The notes below the pieces were generated by a model that was not told the origin of the DNA, did no database searches, and saw only the letters and a program-made list of their open reading frames with translations. 64,000 bases of DNA from Alkalimonas sp. (GTDB lineage Bacteria; Pseudomonadota; Gammaproteobacteria; Enterobacterales; Alteromonadaceae): NCBI RefSeq assembly GCF_020831925.1, contig NZ_JAFIFQ010000011.1, positions 1 to 64,000 of the forward strand, read 5' to 3'. Shown piece by piece: positions 1 to 8,128 of this stretch. Each line of letters begins with the position of its first letter. Position 1 is the stretch's first letter. The position numbers were made by a program, and so were the translations under genes.

Positions 1-9
1 TGGGTGCGA

Positions 10-38
10 ATTCTAGTAGAATGATTTGGCAGGCGCAA
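10..38 (-). promoter_or_regulatory. Predicted sigma-70 promoter with GC-rich discriminator, reading out of the window
   Basis: Read on the minus strand there is TTGCGC, a 17-nt spacer, TAGAAT, then a C/G-rich stretch (TCGCACCC). The -10 matches consensus at 5 of 6 bases. A GC-rich discriminator is typical of stringently controlled stable-RNA promoters. In many gammaproteobacteria the genes after birA/coaX are a tRNA cluster and tuf, so this may drive a tRNA operon just outside the window. The target is inferred; only the promoter elements are visible. Confidence 0.5.
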
Positions 39-110
39 CAGAAAAAAAGCGAAAAGTGCAATTAAATGCATTGAATGCCCAATTCTTAGCCAAAAGCGAC
101 AAAGACCACA

Positions 111-806
111 TTAACTGTCAATAAAACGACTGAGGCCATAAAACAATAAGTCAGGCTCCAACCGAAGTGGATATTGTTTCAAGTAAGGCGCCAGAAACTG
201 AGTATCGCCACCTGTCAGCAACAACTGCTGCATTGGCTGCAACTCCCAGGCTTGCTGAATTGCGCCCAGCACCGCCGCCAAACAGCCATTCTGTAAACAG
301 GACACGGTATCATCACCGAGCTGCAACCGTGCTTGATGGGTATCGGCATTGAAAACCTTAGCGGTTTTTTGCACCACACTTTGTTGCTGCAACTTCAGGC
401 CAGGCAGGATCCAGCCGCCCTGATGCTCACCGTCTGCACCCAGCCAATCCAGTGTCACCGCAGTGCCAGCATCCACCACTAGCACATCCGTGCTTGGTTG
501 CAGCCAATTGGCACCCAGCATGCCCAACCAACGGTCCACCCCGAGCAGGTGCGGTTGGCTGTAACAATTACGTACACCAAAACTGTAGGCATCGCTTTCA
601 ATTTGCCGCCAGGGTTTGTCTTGCAACTGCAACTGTTTTTTCAAGGCTTGAACCTTGTCCTGGCCCGCCACCGCTGCATAATAAACGGCTTGCACAGCGG
701 ATAAATCCGTTGTGTTACTTTGCAAGTCCAGCCGCTGCATGCTACCAGCACAACTTGCCAGCATGGCTTTACTACGAGTATTACCAATATCAAGCAACAA
801 ATACAT
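111..806 (-). CDS. coaX: Type III pantothenate kinase CoaX
   Basis: Cytosolic kinase that phosphorylates pantothenate, the first step of coenzyme A synthesis. The 231-residue length fits the family. The N-terminus has the ASKHA phosphate loop (LDIGNTRSK), followed by GVDRWLGMLGA near residue 90 and VDAGTAVTLDW near residue 112, all CoaX hallmarks. It begins only 3 nt after the birA stop, so it is almost certainly co-transcribed and translationally coupled in murB-birA-coaX. CoaX lacks feedback inhibition by CoA in characterised members. No terminator is obvious in the 110 bases downstream. Confidence 0.95.
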   Translation of the reverse strand: MYLLLDIGNTRSKAMLASCAGSMQRLDLQSNTTDLSAVQAVYYAAVAGQDKVQALKKQLQLQDKPWRQIESDAYSFGVRNCYSQPHLLGVDRWLGMLGANWLQPSTDVLVVDAGTAVTLDWLGADGEHQGGWILPGLKLQQQSVVQKTAKVFNADTHQARLQLGDDTVSCLQNGCLAAVLGAIQQAWELQPMQQLLLTGGDTQFLAPYLKQYPLRLEPDLLFYGLSRFIDS

Positions 807-809
807 GGT

Positions 810-1799
810 TCAGTTCTCCGCCCTCAGGCTCAATTCACCACCGTGAAACAATTGCCTTTTACCCTGAGATTCAATCACCAGATTACCCTGCGCATCCACG
901 CCATGACAAATACCACGAACCACCTGCTGGCCCTGAGTTAAACGTACCGGCTGCTGCAAAAACAATTGCCGACGATTAAACGCCGCCTGAAAGGCCGCAA
1001 AACCCGACTGCTCAAAACGCTGCAAATGCTCAACACAACTGGCCTGCAGCCTGGCGACCAGCCGGTTTCTATCCAACGACCCTAATGCAGTGGTTAAGTC
1101 AATCCAGGGTTGATCAATGCGCTGCGCGGCCTGTGCTGCTGATAACTGAACATTGATGCCGATGCCAATCACCAATTGGCAGCGGCCATCACTCTGGCCG
1201 GATAACTCAATCAACACGCCCGCCAGTTTCTTGCCCTGTAGATAGATATCATTGGGCCATTTCAGTGCCACCGGCAGCTGGTAGTCCTGCTCCAGCAGTT
1301 CGGAGACCGCTACCCCGATCACCAGGCTAAGGCCCATCGCCGCCTGTATGCCCTGCTCCAGTTGCCACACCATCGAAAACGACAAACTAGCGGCAAAGGG
1401 CGAGTACCAGGCCCTGCCATGACGCCCGCGCCCCGCGGTCTGGGCTTCGGCTACCAATACCAATCCCTTAGGCAGGGTTTCGCCTCGCTGCAATCGCTGC
1501 ATCAGCTGCAGATTGGTTGAATCGGTAATCGACAGCACTTCAATCGGGGTGCTATCGCTGCTTTGCCACTGCCGGATAGCTGCGCCATCGAGCAGTTGCA
1601 GCGGGCTGGCTAACCGGTACCCTTTGCCTTTGACACTGAAAATATCCAGCCCCAGCTGTTGCAGCTGCTGCATATGATTGGCAATGGCGGTACGGCTTAG
1701 ACTCAGCTGCTCGCCCAGCCAACTACCGGAATAAAACTGACCATCGCTTAAATACTGCAACAACTGCCGCTGTATTTGCCAGCTGCTTTGCTCGCTCAT
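810..1799 (-). CDS. birA: Bifunctional biotin--protein ligase / biotin operon repressor BirA
   Basis: Activates biotin as biotinyl-AMP and transfers it to the biotin carboxyl carrier protein; in the long (class II) form it also represses biotin genes. At 329 residues this is the long form. Residues 1-65 form a winged helix (LSRTAIANHMQQLQQLG). The adenylate-binding loop GRGRHGRAW follows near residue 123, then KWPNDIYLQGKKLAGVLIE near 200, and a C-terminal SH3-like domain. It lies between murB (34 nt upstream) and coaX (3 nt downstream), a classic gammaproteobacterial order. Confidence 0.95.
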   Translation of the reverse strand: MSEQSSWQIQRQLLQYLSDGQFYSGSWLGEQLSLSRTAIANHMQQLQQLGLDIFSVKGKGYRLASPLQLLDGAAIRQWQSSDSTPIEVLSITDSTNLQLMQRLQRGETLPKGLVLVAEAQTAGRGRHGRAWYSPFAASLSFSMVWQLEQGIQAAMGLSLVIGVAVSELLEQDYQLPVALKWPNDIYLQGKKLAGVLIELSGQSDGRCQLVIGIGINVQLSAAQAAQRIDQPWIDLTTALGSLDRNRLVARLQASCVEHLQRFEQSGFAAFQAAFNRRQLFLQQPVRLTQGQQVVRGICHGVDAQGNLVIESQGKRQLFHGGELSLRAEN

Positions 1800-1833
1800 C
1801 GCAAGTTACCCGGTACTTTGCTTAGCACTTTGC

Positions 1834-2853
1834 TCATAACGAAAGATCCGCCGGATGGCTTAACTGACCGACCAATTGCACTTCCGGTTCCAGCGCGACA
1901 CCAAACCGGGCCTGTACCTGCAGTTGAATGGCTTCAATCAGCTGCAACAATTGTTCGGCCGTACCGCTACCATAATTGACCAATACCAGTGGCTGGCGGC
2001 TGTAACAGCCAATATCACCCAGCTTTTTGCCCTTAAAGCCGGCCTGATCAATCAACCAGGCGGCCGATAATTTGCTCCGACCATTGCCCTGGACAAAGAC
2101 CGGCATCGCCGGATAACGCAGCTGCAACGCCTGGGCAGTTTTGTCCGGCAGCACAGGGTTTTTAAAAAAACTGCCGCAATTGGCCAGTTCATTAGGATCC
2201 GGCAGCTTGGACTGTCGAATGGCCACCACCGTATCCAATACCTGTTGCAAAGAACAGCTCGCAGATAATTGATTCAGCCCCTGATAGCTAAGCACCCGAC
2301 GCGGGCTTTTCGATAAGGTAAGCCCAACCGCGACGATCACCCCCTGTCCGGCCAGCTGATGTTTAAACACGCTGTCACGGTAAGCAAAAGCACAATCGTT
2401 TACATCAAGTCGTTGCAGTTGCTGGCTCTCCCAGTGAAAAAAATCAACATAGCAACATCGATCGGCCAGCTCAACGCCATAGGCACCTATGTTTTGCACC
2501 GGAGCAGCGCCAACGGAGCCTGGGATTAACGCCAGGTTTTCCAGCCCCCACAAGCCTTGCTCAACCGTCCAGCACACCAGCTGGTGCCAGTTGTGTCCTG
2601 CTTCTACATGCAGCAGGGCACGGTCATCATCCAACCAGTTTAACTCTTTAGTCGATGCAACAAAACGACACAGCGGTGGCAATTCATCGCCAATAAAAAT
2701 AGTATTGCTGCCCTCTCCCTGCACCCGCGGTTTAGGCTCTAAAGGCACCTGGCGCAAATCATCCAATTGCTGACATTGGTAAACGATCGCTAACCGTGCA
2801 GGCAAGCGAAAGGTGGAGTAATCGCGTCCATCCTGCTGTACAAGGATTTCCAT
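1834..2853 (-). CDS. murB: UDP-N-acetylenolpyruvoylglucosamine reductase MurB
   Basis: FAD-dependent cytosolic reductase that converts UDP-GlcNAc-enolpyruvate to UDP-MurNAc in peptidoglycan synthesis. The 339 residues match the type I (E. coli-like) enzyme. Visible hallmarks are the FAD-binding GEGSNTIF near residue 46, the ALIPGSVGAAPVQNIGAYG block near 108, the YRDSVFK segment, and GSFFKNP with the catalytic serine near 228. First gene of the murB-birA-coaX cluster. The start ATG at 2853 is the only sensible one; the region upstream is the divergent gap with the YkgJ-type gene. Confidence 0.95.
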   Translation of the reverse strand: MEILVQQDGRDYSTFRLPARLAIVYQCQQLDDLRQVPLEPKPRVQGEGSNTIFIGDELPPLCRFVASTKELNWLDDDRALLHVEAGHNWHQLVCWTVEQGLWGLENLALIPGSVGAAPVQNIGAYGVELADRCCYVDFFHWESQQLQRLDVNDCAFAYRDSVFKHQLAGQGVIVAVGLTLSKSPRRVLSYQGLNQLSASCSLQQVLDTVVAIRQSKLPDPNELANCGSFFKNPVLPDKTAQALQLRYPAMPVFVQGNGRSKLSAAWLIDQAGFKGKKLGDIGCYSRQPLVLVNYGSGTAEQLLQLIEAIQLQVQARFGVALEPEVQLVGQLSHPADLSL

Positions 2854-2948
2854 GGCTGGCTCAGAAGCTAAATCATGGCGCTATTCTAAACAAAGAGAGC
2901 TGGAAACACTACGCAGTTCGTTCAGCGCTATGCCGGATGAAAATTCTG

Positions 2949-2977
2949 TTGCTGGATTTTTATCCACCGCATACAAT
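2949..2977 (+). promoter_or_regulatory. Predicted sigma-70 promoter for the cysteine-cluster protein gene
   Basis: TTGCTG, a 17-nt spacer and TACAAT (5 of 6 to the -10 consensus) lie about 75 bases ahead of the start at 3052. This is the best promoter-like pair in the divergent gap with murB. Only sequence similarity supports it. Confidence 0.4.
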
Positions 2978-3051
2978 AGCCACGCCAACAAGCCGTTGGT
3001 TTCTGAGTACCTACGTTTCTTACTTTATTTGCTTTTTCGTTCGGAGTCTTT

Positions 3052-3657
3052 ATGCAACGACTGCGTGAATTGTCGCGTCGTGTTGAGGCTGTGTATGGCG
3101 AAATGGCGGACATCTATGCCGGTTACCAACAAGCACGCGGTCTTCATTGCCGCAGTGGGTGTGGTGCCTGCTGCCTGCACCCGGAGATTGAAGCCACGGT
3201 GCTGGATATGTTGCCGCTGGCAATGCACCTGTTTGATCAGGGCACGGCCGAATCCACACTGGCACAACTAGAAGCGGCCCCAGCTGGCAACAGCTGCCCG
3301 ATGTACCAAGCCTTGTCCTTCGATGGTAAACAGGGCCAATGCCGTATTTATCAATGGCGCCCTACCCTGTGCCGTACCTTTGGTGCTGCCGGTTACCGGG
3401 ATAAGCATGGCAAAACCGCGTTATCTACCTGTAAAACCATTAAAGAGGATCGCAGCAGCGCCTATGCCGACACCCTGATCGCGATGGAGTCCGATCCACC
3501 GCCCATGCTCAGCCATGCCCGCCAGCAGGTGGATCAACTGGACTACGAACTCAGCCGCAGCAGCCTACCGATCGCAGAAGCAATGCAGCTGGCTTTGCGC
3601 AAAGTGCTGTTTCAGGCCTGCTATTCCGACGTAGATAGTGATCAACAGATTGCCTGA
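3052..3657 (+). CDS. YkgJ/UPF0153-type cysteine-cluster protein
   Basis: 201-residue cytosolic protein with the YkgJ-type cysteine pattern: CRSGCGACC near residue 35, a single Cys near residue 82 (SCPMYQ), then a C-x10-C pair (QCRIYQWRPTLCRTFG) near 100-112. The family is thought to bind zinc or an iron-sulfur cluster, and its biochemical role is unsettled. The ATG at 3052 is preceded by a GGAGT ribosome site 5-9 nt upstream. It is transcribed alone, divergently from murB, and is followed by a stem-loop before the next gene. Confidence 0.8.
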   Translation: MQRLRELSRRVEAVYGEMADIYAGYQQARGLHCRSGCGACCLHPEIEATVLDMLPLAMHLFDQGTAESTLAQLEAAPAGNSCPMYQALSFDGKQGQCRIYQWRPTLCRTFGAAGYRDKHGKTALSTCKTIKEDRSSAYADTLIAMESDPPPMLSHARQQVDQLDYELSRSSLPIAEAMQLALRKVLFQACYSDVDSDQQIA

Positions 3658-3680
3658 GCCTTGCCTCATTATCACTGCTT

Positions 3681-3711
3681 GTGTCAGGCTAAACAGATAA
3701 CAGCCTGACAC
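3681..3711. repeat. Inverted repeat (10-bp perfect stem) between two co-oriented genes
   Basis: GTGTCAGGCT and AGCCTGACAC form a perfect 10-bp stem with an 11-nt loop. No T-run follows, so it is not a canonical intrinsic terminator. It could still stabilise the upstream mRNA end or attenuate read-through into the alkyltransferase-like gene, whose start lies 11 nt downstream. Confidence 0.6.
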
Positions 3712-3722
3712 GACAAAGCCTG

Positions 3723-4067
3723 ATGACAATAGCCAATCCCTACTATGCCCGTATCTGGGATACGGTGCTGCAAATACCCACTGGTAAGGTTGCCAGCTAT
3801 GGTCAGATTGCTGATTTGGCTGGCCTGCCCGGGCGCGCCCGGCTAGTCGGCAAAGCACTGGGGTATGCTCCGAAAGAGTTGGCCCTGCCCTGGCACCGGG
3901 TGCTACGCAGTGATCGTAGCCTCGCTTTCCCAACCGGCTCTGATACCGCCCAGCGCCAGCGCCAGCTGCTGCAGGATGAAGGGGTGCTACTGAAAAACAA
4001 CCGGGTGCGCAAAGACGATCTCTGGCAACCCGATCTAATGGAGTTGTTGTTTAAGTTGAAGTATTAG
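3723..4067 (+). CDS. Alkyltransferase-like protein (ATL, MGMT family)
   Basis: 114-residue protein matching the DNA-binding domain of O6-alkylguanine-DNA alkyltransferases, with the helix-turn-helix (VASYGQIADLAGLPGRAR) and arginine-finger region. The active-site PCHR motif reads PWHRV: tryptophan replaces the alkyl-accepting cysteine. That defines ATL proteins, which bind O6-alkylguanine, flip it out and recruit nucleotide excision repair instead of repairing it directly. No strong Shine-Dalgarno is visible; the start ATG follows the hairpin at 3681-3711. It ends convergently against the YhiN-type gene. Confidence 0.85.
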   Translation: MTIANPYYARIWDTVLQIPTGKVASYGQIADLAGLPGRARLVGKALGYAPKELALPWHRVLRSDRSLAFPTGSDTAQRQRQLLQDEGVLLKNNRVRKDDLWQPDLMELLFKLKY

Positions 4068-4084
4068 AAGTATTAGAAGTATTA
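4058..4084. repeat. Three tandem copies of a 9-bp unit (GAAGTATTA)
   Basis: The unit GAAGTATTA occurs three times in a row, spanning the stop codons of both convergent genes; both use stops created inside the repeat. Slippage could change the C-terminal ends. Confidence 0.8.
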
Positions 4085-5266
4085 ACAATACTGGCCAGCA
4101 ACCCAACCCGAGCTCCAGGCCCACTGGAAATTGTAACCACCCAGCCAGCCGGTGACATCGACCACCTCACCGATAAAGTACAAACCAGGCTGATTTTTCG
4201 CTGCCATGGTTTTTGACGACAGTTCATTGGTATCCACCCCGCCTAGTGTAACTTCAGCGGTACGGTAGCCTTCGGTACCATTGGGTTTAAACACGTAGCG
4301 GGTAAGGCTGTCGCAAAGCCGTTCGATGCTTTTCAGGTTCAGCGCTTTTAACGGCTGGTTCTGAAACACCTTCAGCGTCAGCAGTGTTTCTACCAGCCGT
4401 TTTGGCAATACACGCCCCAAGGTGGTTTTTAGCTCCTGCGCTGGGTGTTGCTGCTGTTGAGTAGTTAAAAACGCAGCCAGGTCCTGGCCCGGTGTTAAAT
4501 TCACCAGCAGCTCATCGCCTGGCTGCCAGTAGCTGGAGATTTGCAAAATGGCCGGGCCACTTAAACCCCTGTGGGTAAAGAGCATGTCTTCCGCGAAAAG
4601 GGTGTGGTTCGCTTCTGCGGTGACCGGCAAGGAAACACCACTGATTTCTTCAAATACCGCTTTATCACTGGGTTGCCAGGTCAGTGGTACCAAGCCAGCC
4701 CGCACCGGTAATACCTTAAGGCCAAATTGCTCGGCCAGCTGATAGCCAAAGGCACTCGCGCCCAGATTGGGCAAGCTCAGGCCACCACTGGCCACCACCA
4801 AGCTCTGACACTGCAGCTGATGGGTCGCTGTTCGCAGCAGATAGCCCGTCCCTTCGGAGCTCACAGCAATAATCTGCTGCGATAAAGCAATCTCAACACC
4901 GGCCTGCTCGCACTCCTGCGCCAGCATGGCCACGATGTCTTTGGCGCTGTCGTCGCAAAACAACTGGCCTAAAGTTTTCTCGTGATAAGGGATCTGATAG
5001 CGCTGCACCAGGTCGATAAAATCCCACTGACTGTAACGGCTGAGCGCCGACTTGCAAAAATGCGGGTTGTGCGAAATAAAGTTGTCCGGGCTGGCGTAGA
5101 TATTGGTGAAATTGCAGCGGCCACCACCTGACATCAGAATTTTACGACCAATGCGCTTGCCATTATCAAGCACCAGCACCTTACGACCACGCTTGCCAGC
5201 CTCGATGGCACAAAACAGGCCAGCAGCACCAGCCCCAACCACGATCACATCCCAATCAAGCTGCAC
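4082..5266 (-). CDS. NAD(P)/FAD-dependent oxidoreductase, YhiN/HI0933 family
   Basis: Flavoprotein of the HI0933-like family with no firmly assigned substrate. From a GTG start at 5266 it begins with the Rossmann dinucleotide motif (VIVVGAGAAGLFCA), giving 394 residues, which fits the family. The ORF-track start at 5440 adds 58 residues that overlap the upstream kinase and precede the FAD motif, so I reject it. Other hallmarks are GRKILMSGGGRCNFTN near residue 45 and a C-terminal GEVVDVTGWLGGYNFQWAWSSG. It overlaps the end of the waaA-kdkA gene by 11 nt, implying translational coupling. Confidence 0.85.
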   Translation of the reverse strand: MQLDWDVIVVGAGAAGLFCAIEAGKRGRKVLVLDNGKRIGRKILMSGGGRCNFTNIYASPDNFISHNPHFCKSALSRYSQWDFIDLVQRYQIPYHEKTLGQLFCDDSAKDIVAMLAQECEQAGVEIALSQQIIAVSSEGTGYLLRTATHQLQCQSLVVASGGLSLPNLGASAFGYQLAEQFGLKVLPVRAGLVPLTWQPSDKAVFEEISGVSLPVTAEANHTLFAEDMLFTHRGLSGPAILQISSYWQPGDELLVNLTPGQDLAAFLTTQQQQHPAQELKTTLGRVLPKRLVETLLTLKVFQNQPLKALNLKSIERLCDSLTRYVFKPNGTEGYRTAEVTLGGVDTNELSSKTMAAKNQPGLYFIGEVVDVTGWLGGYNFQWAWSSGWVAGQYC

Positions 5267-7262
5267 TTGATTGCTCCTGTAGTTGCTCCTGATAACCCGC
5301 CAGCAATGGCTGCCAATCCGATGCTTGCCAATGAAAAGGGCTGAGCTTGCTCTTTTCTTTGTTGAAAGAACGCAGCAAACGATCGAGGTTCTGCTGTTTC
5401 CAGCGGCCTTCGCTGCGCGGTCCACATTTATCAAAGTCAATCAACCACACCTTACCGGCTTTATCCAGCAAGATATTGTGGCAATTCAGATCCGAGTGAA
5501 AAATCTGTTGTTGGTGCAACCGGGCAATCACCCGACCAACTTCACGCCATTCGTCGGCGCTAAGCGCCCGCTCTTTATGCAGTAGCTGGGCCAAATCGGT
5601 ACTGTTCGGGATCCGCTCCACCAGAATATCCGCACTGTAAAACAAACCATGCCGTCGCATGCGGGCAGCGGCCGGGCGTGGTACCGGTAACCCCTGGGCA
5701 TGCAAATCCGCCAGCAAACGAAACTCCCGAATTGCCCGGCTGGCCAAGGTAGGCTCGCACAGGAACTTGTCTTTGTTCAGCTTGCCAATCAGGCCGCCAC
5801 GGTAATAATGGCGTAGCACCAGCTCGTGTTCGCCCTGGCGCACAAACCATACGGTGCTGCGGCCATTGGCCTGGCCCAGCGCTGCTTGCTGTTGCTGCCA
5901 GTAGGCTGGCTCAAACTGCTCAGCATCAATGTGCTGGAAAAAATCCGGGTTAAACCAATAGCGGTTCTGCTTATCCTGATGTTGTTTCATCGGAATATTC
6001 ACTCCTGCCAGGTGGGAGCCTATCAACGCTACACTGCGCCTGGCTGCACCACTGTGCTCTCTGAAAAATTGCTGCGCGCGCAGCCCGGCCTGAAGCCTGC
6101 ATTCATCATTGGCAAACTGTTGCCGTACTTGTTGCTCAAGCTCAACTGCTGTACTGGCAAAAGACACCAACTGTTGACGCTCTAATTGCTTGAACAAGCT
6201 GCTAAAATTAAATACATGGGGTCCACTGAGCACGCTTTTGCCAAAGGCCATCGCCTCAAGCGGGTTGTGGCCGCCGCGTTCAATCAGACTCCCACCTATA
6301 AAAACCACATCGGCCAACGCATACCAGTGCAACAACTCGCCCATGCTATCTGCCAAAAACACCTGACTATCGGCAGCTGGCAGCCGCTGCACGCTGCGCC
6401 GGCTCAAGCGCAAGCCGTGTTTTTGCACCAGATTAGCGACCTGACTGAAGCGATCCGGATGCCGAGGCACCAGCACCAGCAGCAGCTCTGGCAATTGTGG
6501 CTGCAGGGCCTGGTAGGCTTGCACCATCAGTTCGTCTTCACCCGCATGGGTGCTGGCTGCGACCCAAACCTTGCGGCCGCTAAAAGCTGGGGAGAAGTGC
6601 GCTTGCTGGATGGCAAAATCGGCCGGCAACTGCATCTCGTATTTCAGGTTGCCTGCCAGCGCCCCGGCTGTAGCATCCAAGCCAAGCGCCCGAAAACGGC
6701 GCAAACTGGCTCTGTCTTGAGCCAACAACAAGCGAATGGCCGGCAACAATAAGCGGGTCAGCCAGTAAAAGCGGCGATAGCCTTTGGCTGAGCGCTTCGA
6801 TAAGCGGGCATTAGCCACCACCAGCGGGATCTGCTGCTGCCTGGCTGCTGTGAGCAGGTTGGGCCACAGCTCGGTTTCCATCACCACCAACAACCTGGGC
6901 TGCAGGCGCTGCAAAAATCGGCGGTTGCTAAAAGGCAGATCAAATGGCAGGTAGCAGTGCTGCACCCGGCCGCCGAATTGCTGCAACAAGCGCGCAGAGC
7001 CGGTAGGCGTAGTGCAGGTAACGGTAAGCGGCAAGGCCGGATAGCTGCTTAGCAACTGTTCAATCAGTGGAGCCGCTGCCACCACTTCGCCGACCGAGAC
7101 CGCATGCAGCACGATGCCACCTGGCTGCATGCCAGCAGGAACAACGCCAAAACGCTCGCCCCAGCGCTTCAGATAGTCACTGTCGTGACGGGCCCGCCAG
7201 ACAAAGCTGAGCAATACCAACGGCAGCGCCAGCAACAGCAACAGGGTATAAAGCCAGCGCAT
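5256..7262 (-). CDS. waaA-kdkA: Fused Kdo transferase (WaaA/KdtA) and Kdo kinase (KdkA)
   Basis: One 668-residue reading frame. Residues 1-424 are WaaA: an N-terminal membrane anchor, then HAVSVGEVVAAAPL and the C-terminal GGSLIERGGHNPLEA motif; it transfers 3-deoxy-D-manno-octulosonic acid to lipid IVA. Residues 425-668 are KdkA, a kinase-fold protein with HSDLNCHNILL (catalytic loop) and LIDFDKCG (metal loop), which phosphorylates Kdo. The start ATG at 7262 has AAGGA upstream; the ORF-track start at 7328 is inside the previous gene. An AGGAG site lies 11 nt before the internal ATG at 5990, so KdkA might also be made alone. Normally these are two genes. Confidence 0.9.
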   Translation of the reverse strand: MRWLYTLLLLLALPLVLLSFVWRARHDSDYLKRWGERFGVVPAGMQPGGIVLHAVSVGEVVAAAPLIEQLLSSYPALPLTVTCTTPTGSARLLQQFGGRVQHCYLPFDLPFSNRRFLQRLQPRLLVVMETELWPNLLTAARQQQIPLVVANARLSKRSAKGYRRFYWLTRLLLPAIRLLLAQDRASLRRFRALGLDATAGALAGNLKYEMQLPADFAIQQAHFSPAFSGRKVWVAASTHAGEDELMVQAYQALQPQLPELLLVLVPRHPDRFSQVANLVQKHGLRLSRRSVQRLPAADSQVFLADSMGELLHWYALADVVFIGGSLIERGGHNPLEAMAFGKSVLSGPHVFNFSSLFKQLERQQLVSFASTAVELEQQVRQQFANDECRLQAGLRAQQFFREHSGAARRSVALIGSHLAGVNIPMKQHQDKQNRYWFNPDFFQHIDAEQFEPAYWQQQQAALGQANGRSTVWFVRQGEHELVLRHYYRGGLIGKLNKDKFLCEPTLASRAIREFRLLADLHAQGLPVPRPAAARMRRHGLFYSADILVERIPNSTDLAQLLHKERALSADEWREVGRVIARLHQQQIFHSDLNCHNILLDKAGKVWLIDFDKCGPRSEGRWKQQNLDRLLRSFNKEKSKLSPFHWQASDWQPLLAGYQEQLQEQSSAA
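6002..6006 (-). promoter_or_regulatory. Internal Shine-Dalgarno ahead of the kdkA portion
   Basis: On the minus strand AGGAG lies 11 nt before an in-frame ATG (5990) where the KdkA homology begins (MKQHQ). It looks like a relic or working start of a separate kdkA gene. Confidence 0.5.
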
Positions 7263-7276
7263 AGCGGGTCCGTTCC

Positions 7277-8029
7277 TTAGCCCCACATGTCCTTCACCCA
7301 CTGCACCGGCAATACCCGGCGATACCATTTGCCACTGATACCCGCGATGGCATCCGGTGGATTTGGCTTACCATGAAAAGCGACAATTTTAGCGCCAGCA
7401 GGAATAGTAGCTGGTTTAAACCAGCTCATGATACCTTTCGGTAGGCAATGACGCTTAAAGCTAACACACCACTCTTCTGGCCAGTATTGCAGTTTGCCTT
7501 GCGCCGCCAGGTTTTGCGTGACAAACTCCTGCTCGTTGCGCACCTTGGCTAGCTCACGCTCTTTGTGGTTTTTCAGCAGCTCAATTAAATCGCTGTGCGC
7601 CCCTATGGTGTAGCGATAAACCGAGGTATTGCCAGTTGCGTCGGACTTATCCCATTCTTTAATAACAAAGAACTCGCCTTCGGGCTCGAAAAAGCAATTG
7701 ATGTTATCGACAATTACCACATCCAAATCAATAAACAGCGTTGGGCCGGTCAAGTCATACAAAGGGTCGGCAAAGCTGGTGACTTTTAACCAGCCGTGGC
7801 CAAAACTCCAAGGCTGACGCTCGTCAAAATCTTTAAATCCCACCATGGGGATCTCTTTGACTTCGATATTGGCATCGATGCCATCTGCGTCATCGGTTAA
7901 ACAAACAAAACGGTGTGGCAAGGTCAGATTGCGCTGCACCATCGCATGCAGCTTATTCACGTAATCGGGGCCATATTTCTTGCCCCATTTGATACAAAGA
8001 ACATTCACGGTTTGCTGAGTTGTTGGCAT
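7277..8029 (-). CDS. Putative glycosyltransferase (GT8-like) upstream of waaA
   Basis: 250-residue cytosolic protein with no signal peptide. It has an early VLCIKWGKKYG strand, FVCLTDD near residue 41, and a DLD motif inside LFIDLDVVIVD at residues 101-103, typical of nucleotide-sugar/Mn2+ binding in GT-A fold glycosyltransferases. A late histidine block (IVAFHGKPNP) is also typical of GT8. It sits 14 nt upstream of waaA-kdkA on the same strand, so a role in lipopolysaccharide core assembly is the natural inference. The exact sugar and acceptor cannot be read from the sequence. Confidence 0.7.
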   Translation of the reverse strand: MPTTQQTVNVLCIKWGKKYGPDYVNKLHAMVQRNLTLPHRFVCLTDDADGIDANIEVKEIPMVGFKDFDERQPWSFGHGWLKVTSFADPLYDLTGPTLFIDLDVVIVDNINCFFEPEGEFFVIKEWDKSDATGNTSVYRYTIGAHSDLIELLKNHKERELAKVRNEQEFVTQNLAAQGKLQYWPEEWCVSFKRHCLPKGIMSWFKPATIPAGAKIVAFHGKPNPPDAIAGISGKWYRRVLPVQWVKDMWG

Positions 8030-8084
8030 AGCGCGGTCACCATCAGAAAAGAGAGCTTTATCATACCAGTTCAGTGGCAGAAAT

Positions 8085-8116
8085 GAAAAAAGGGAAGCGC
8101 CATGGCCTCCCCTTTG
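8085..8116 (-). terminator. Predicted intrinsic terminator of the peroxiredoxin gene
   Basis: On the minus strand a GGGGAGGCC...GGCGCTTCCC imperfect hairpin is followed by TTTTTT, beginning 13 nt after the peroxiredoxin stop. It separates that gene from the lipopolysaccharide cluster. Confidence 0.65.
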
Positions 8117-8128
8117 TTTAGCAAAGCA

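Noticed and set aside
452-979. 175-codon plus-strand ORF
   Set aside because: Lies antisense across coaX and birA, no ribosome site and no family resemblance; a shadow of real genes.
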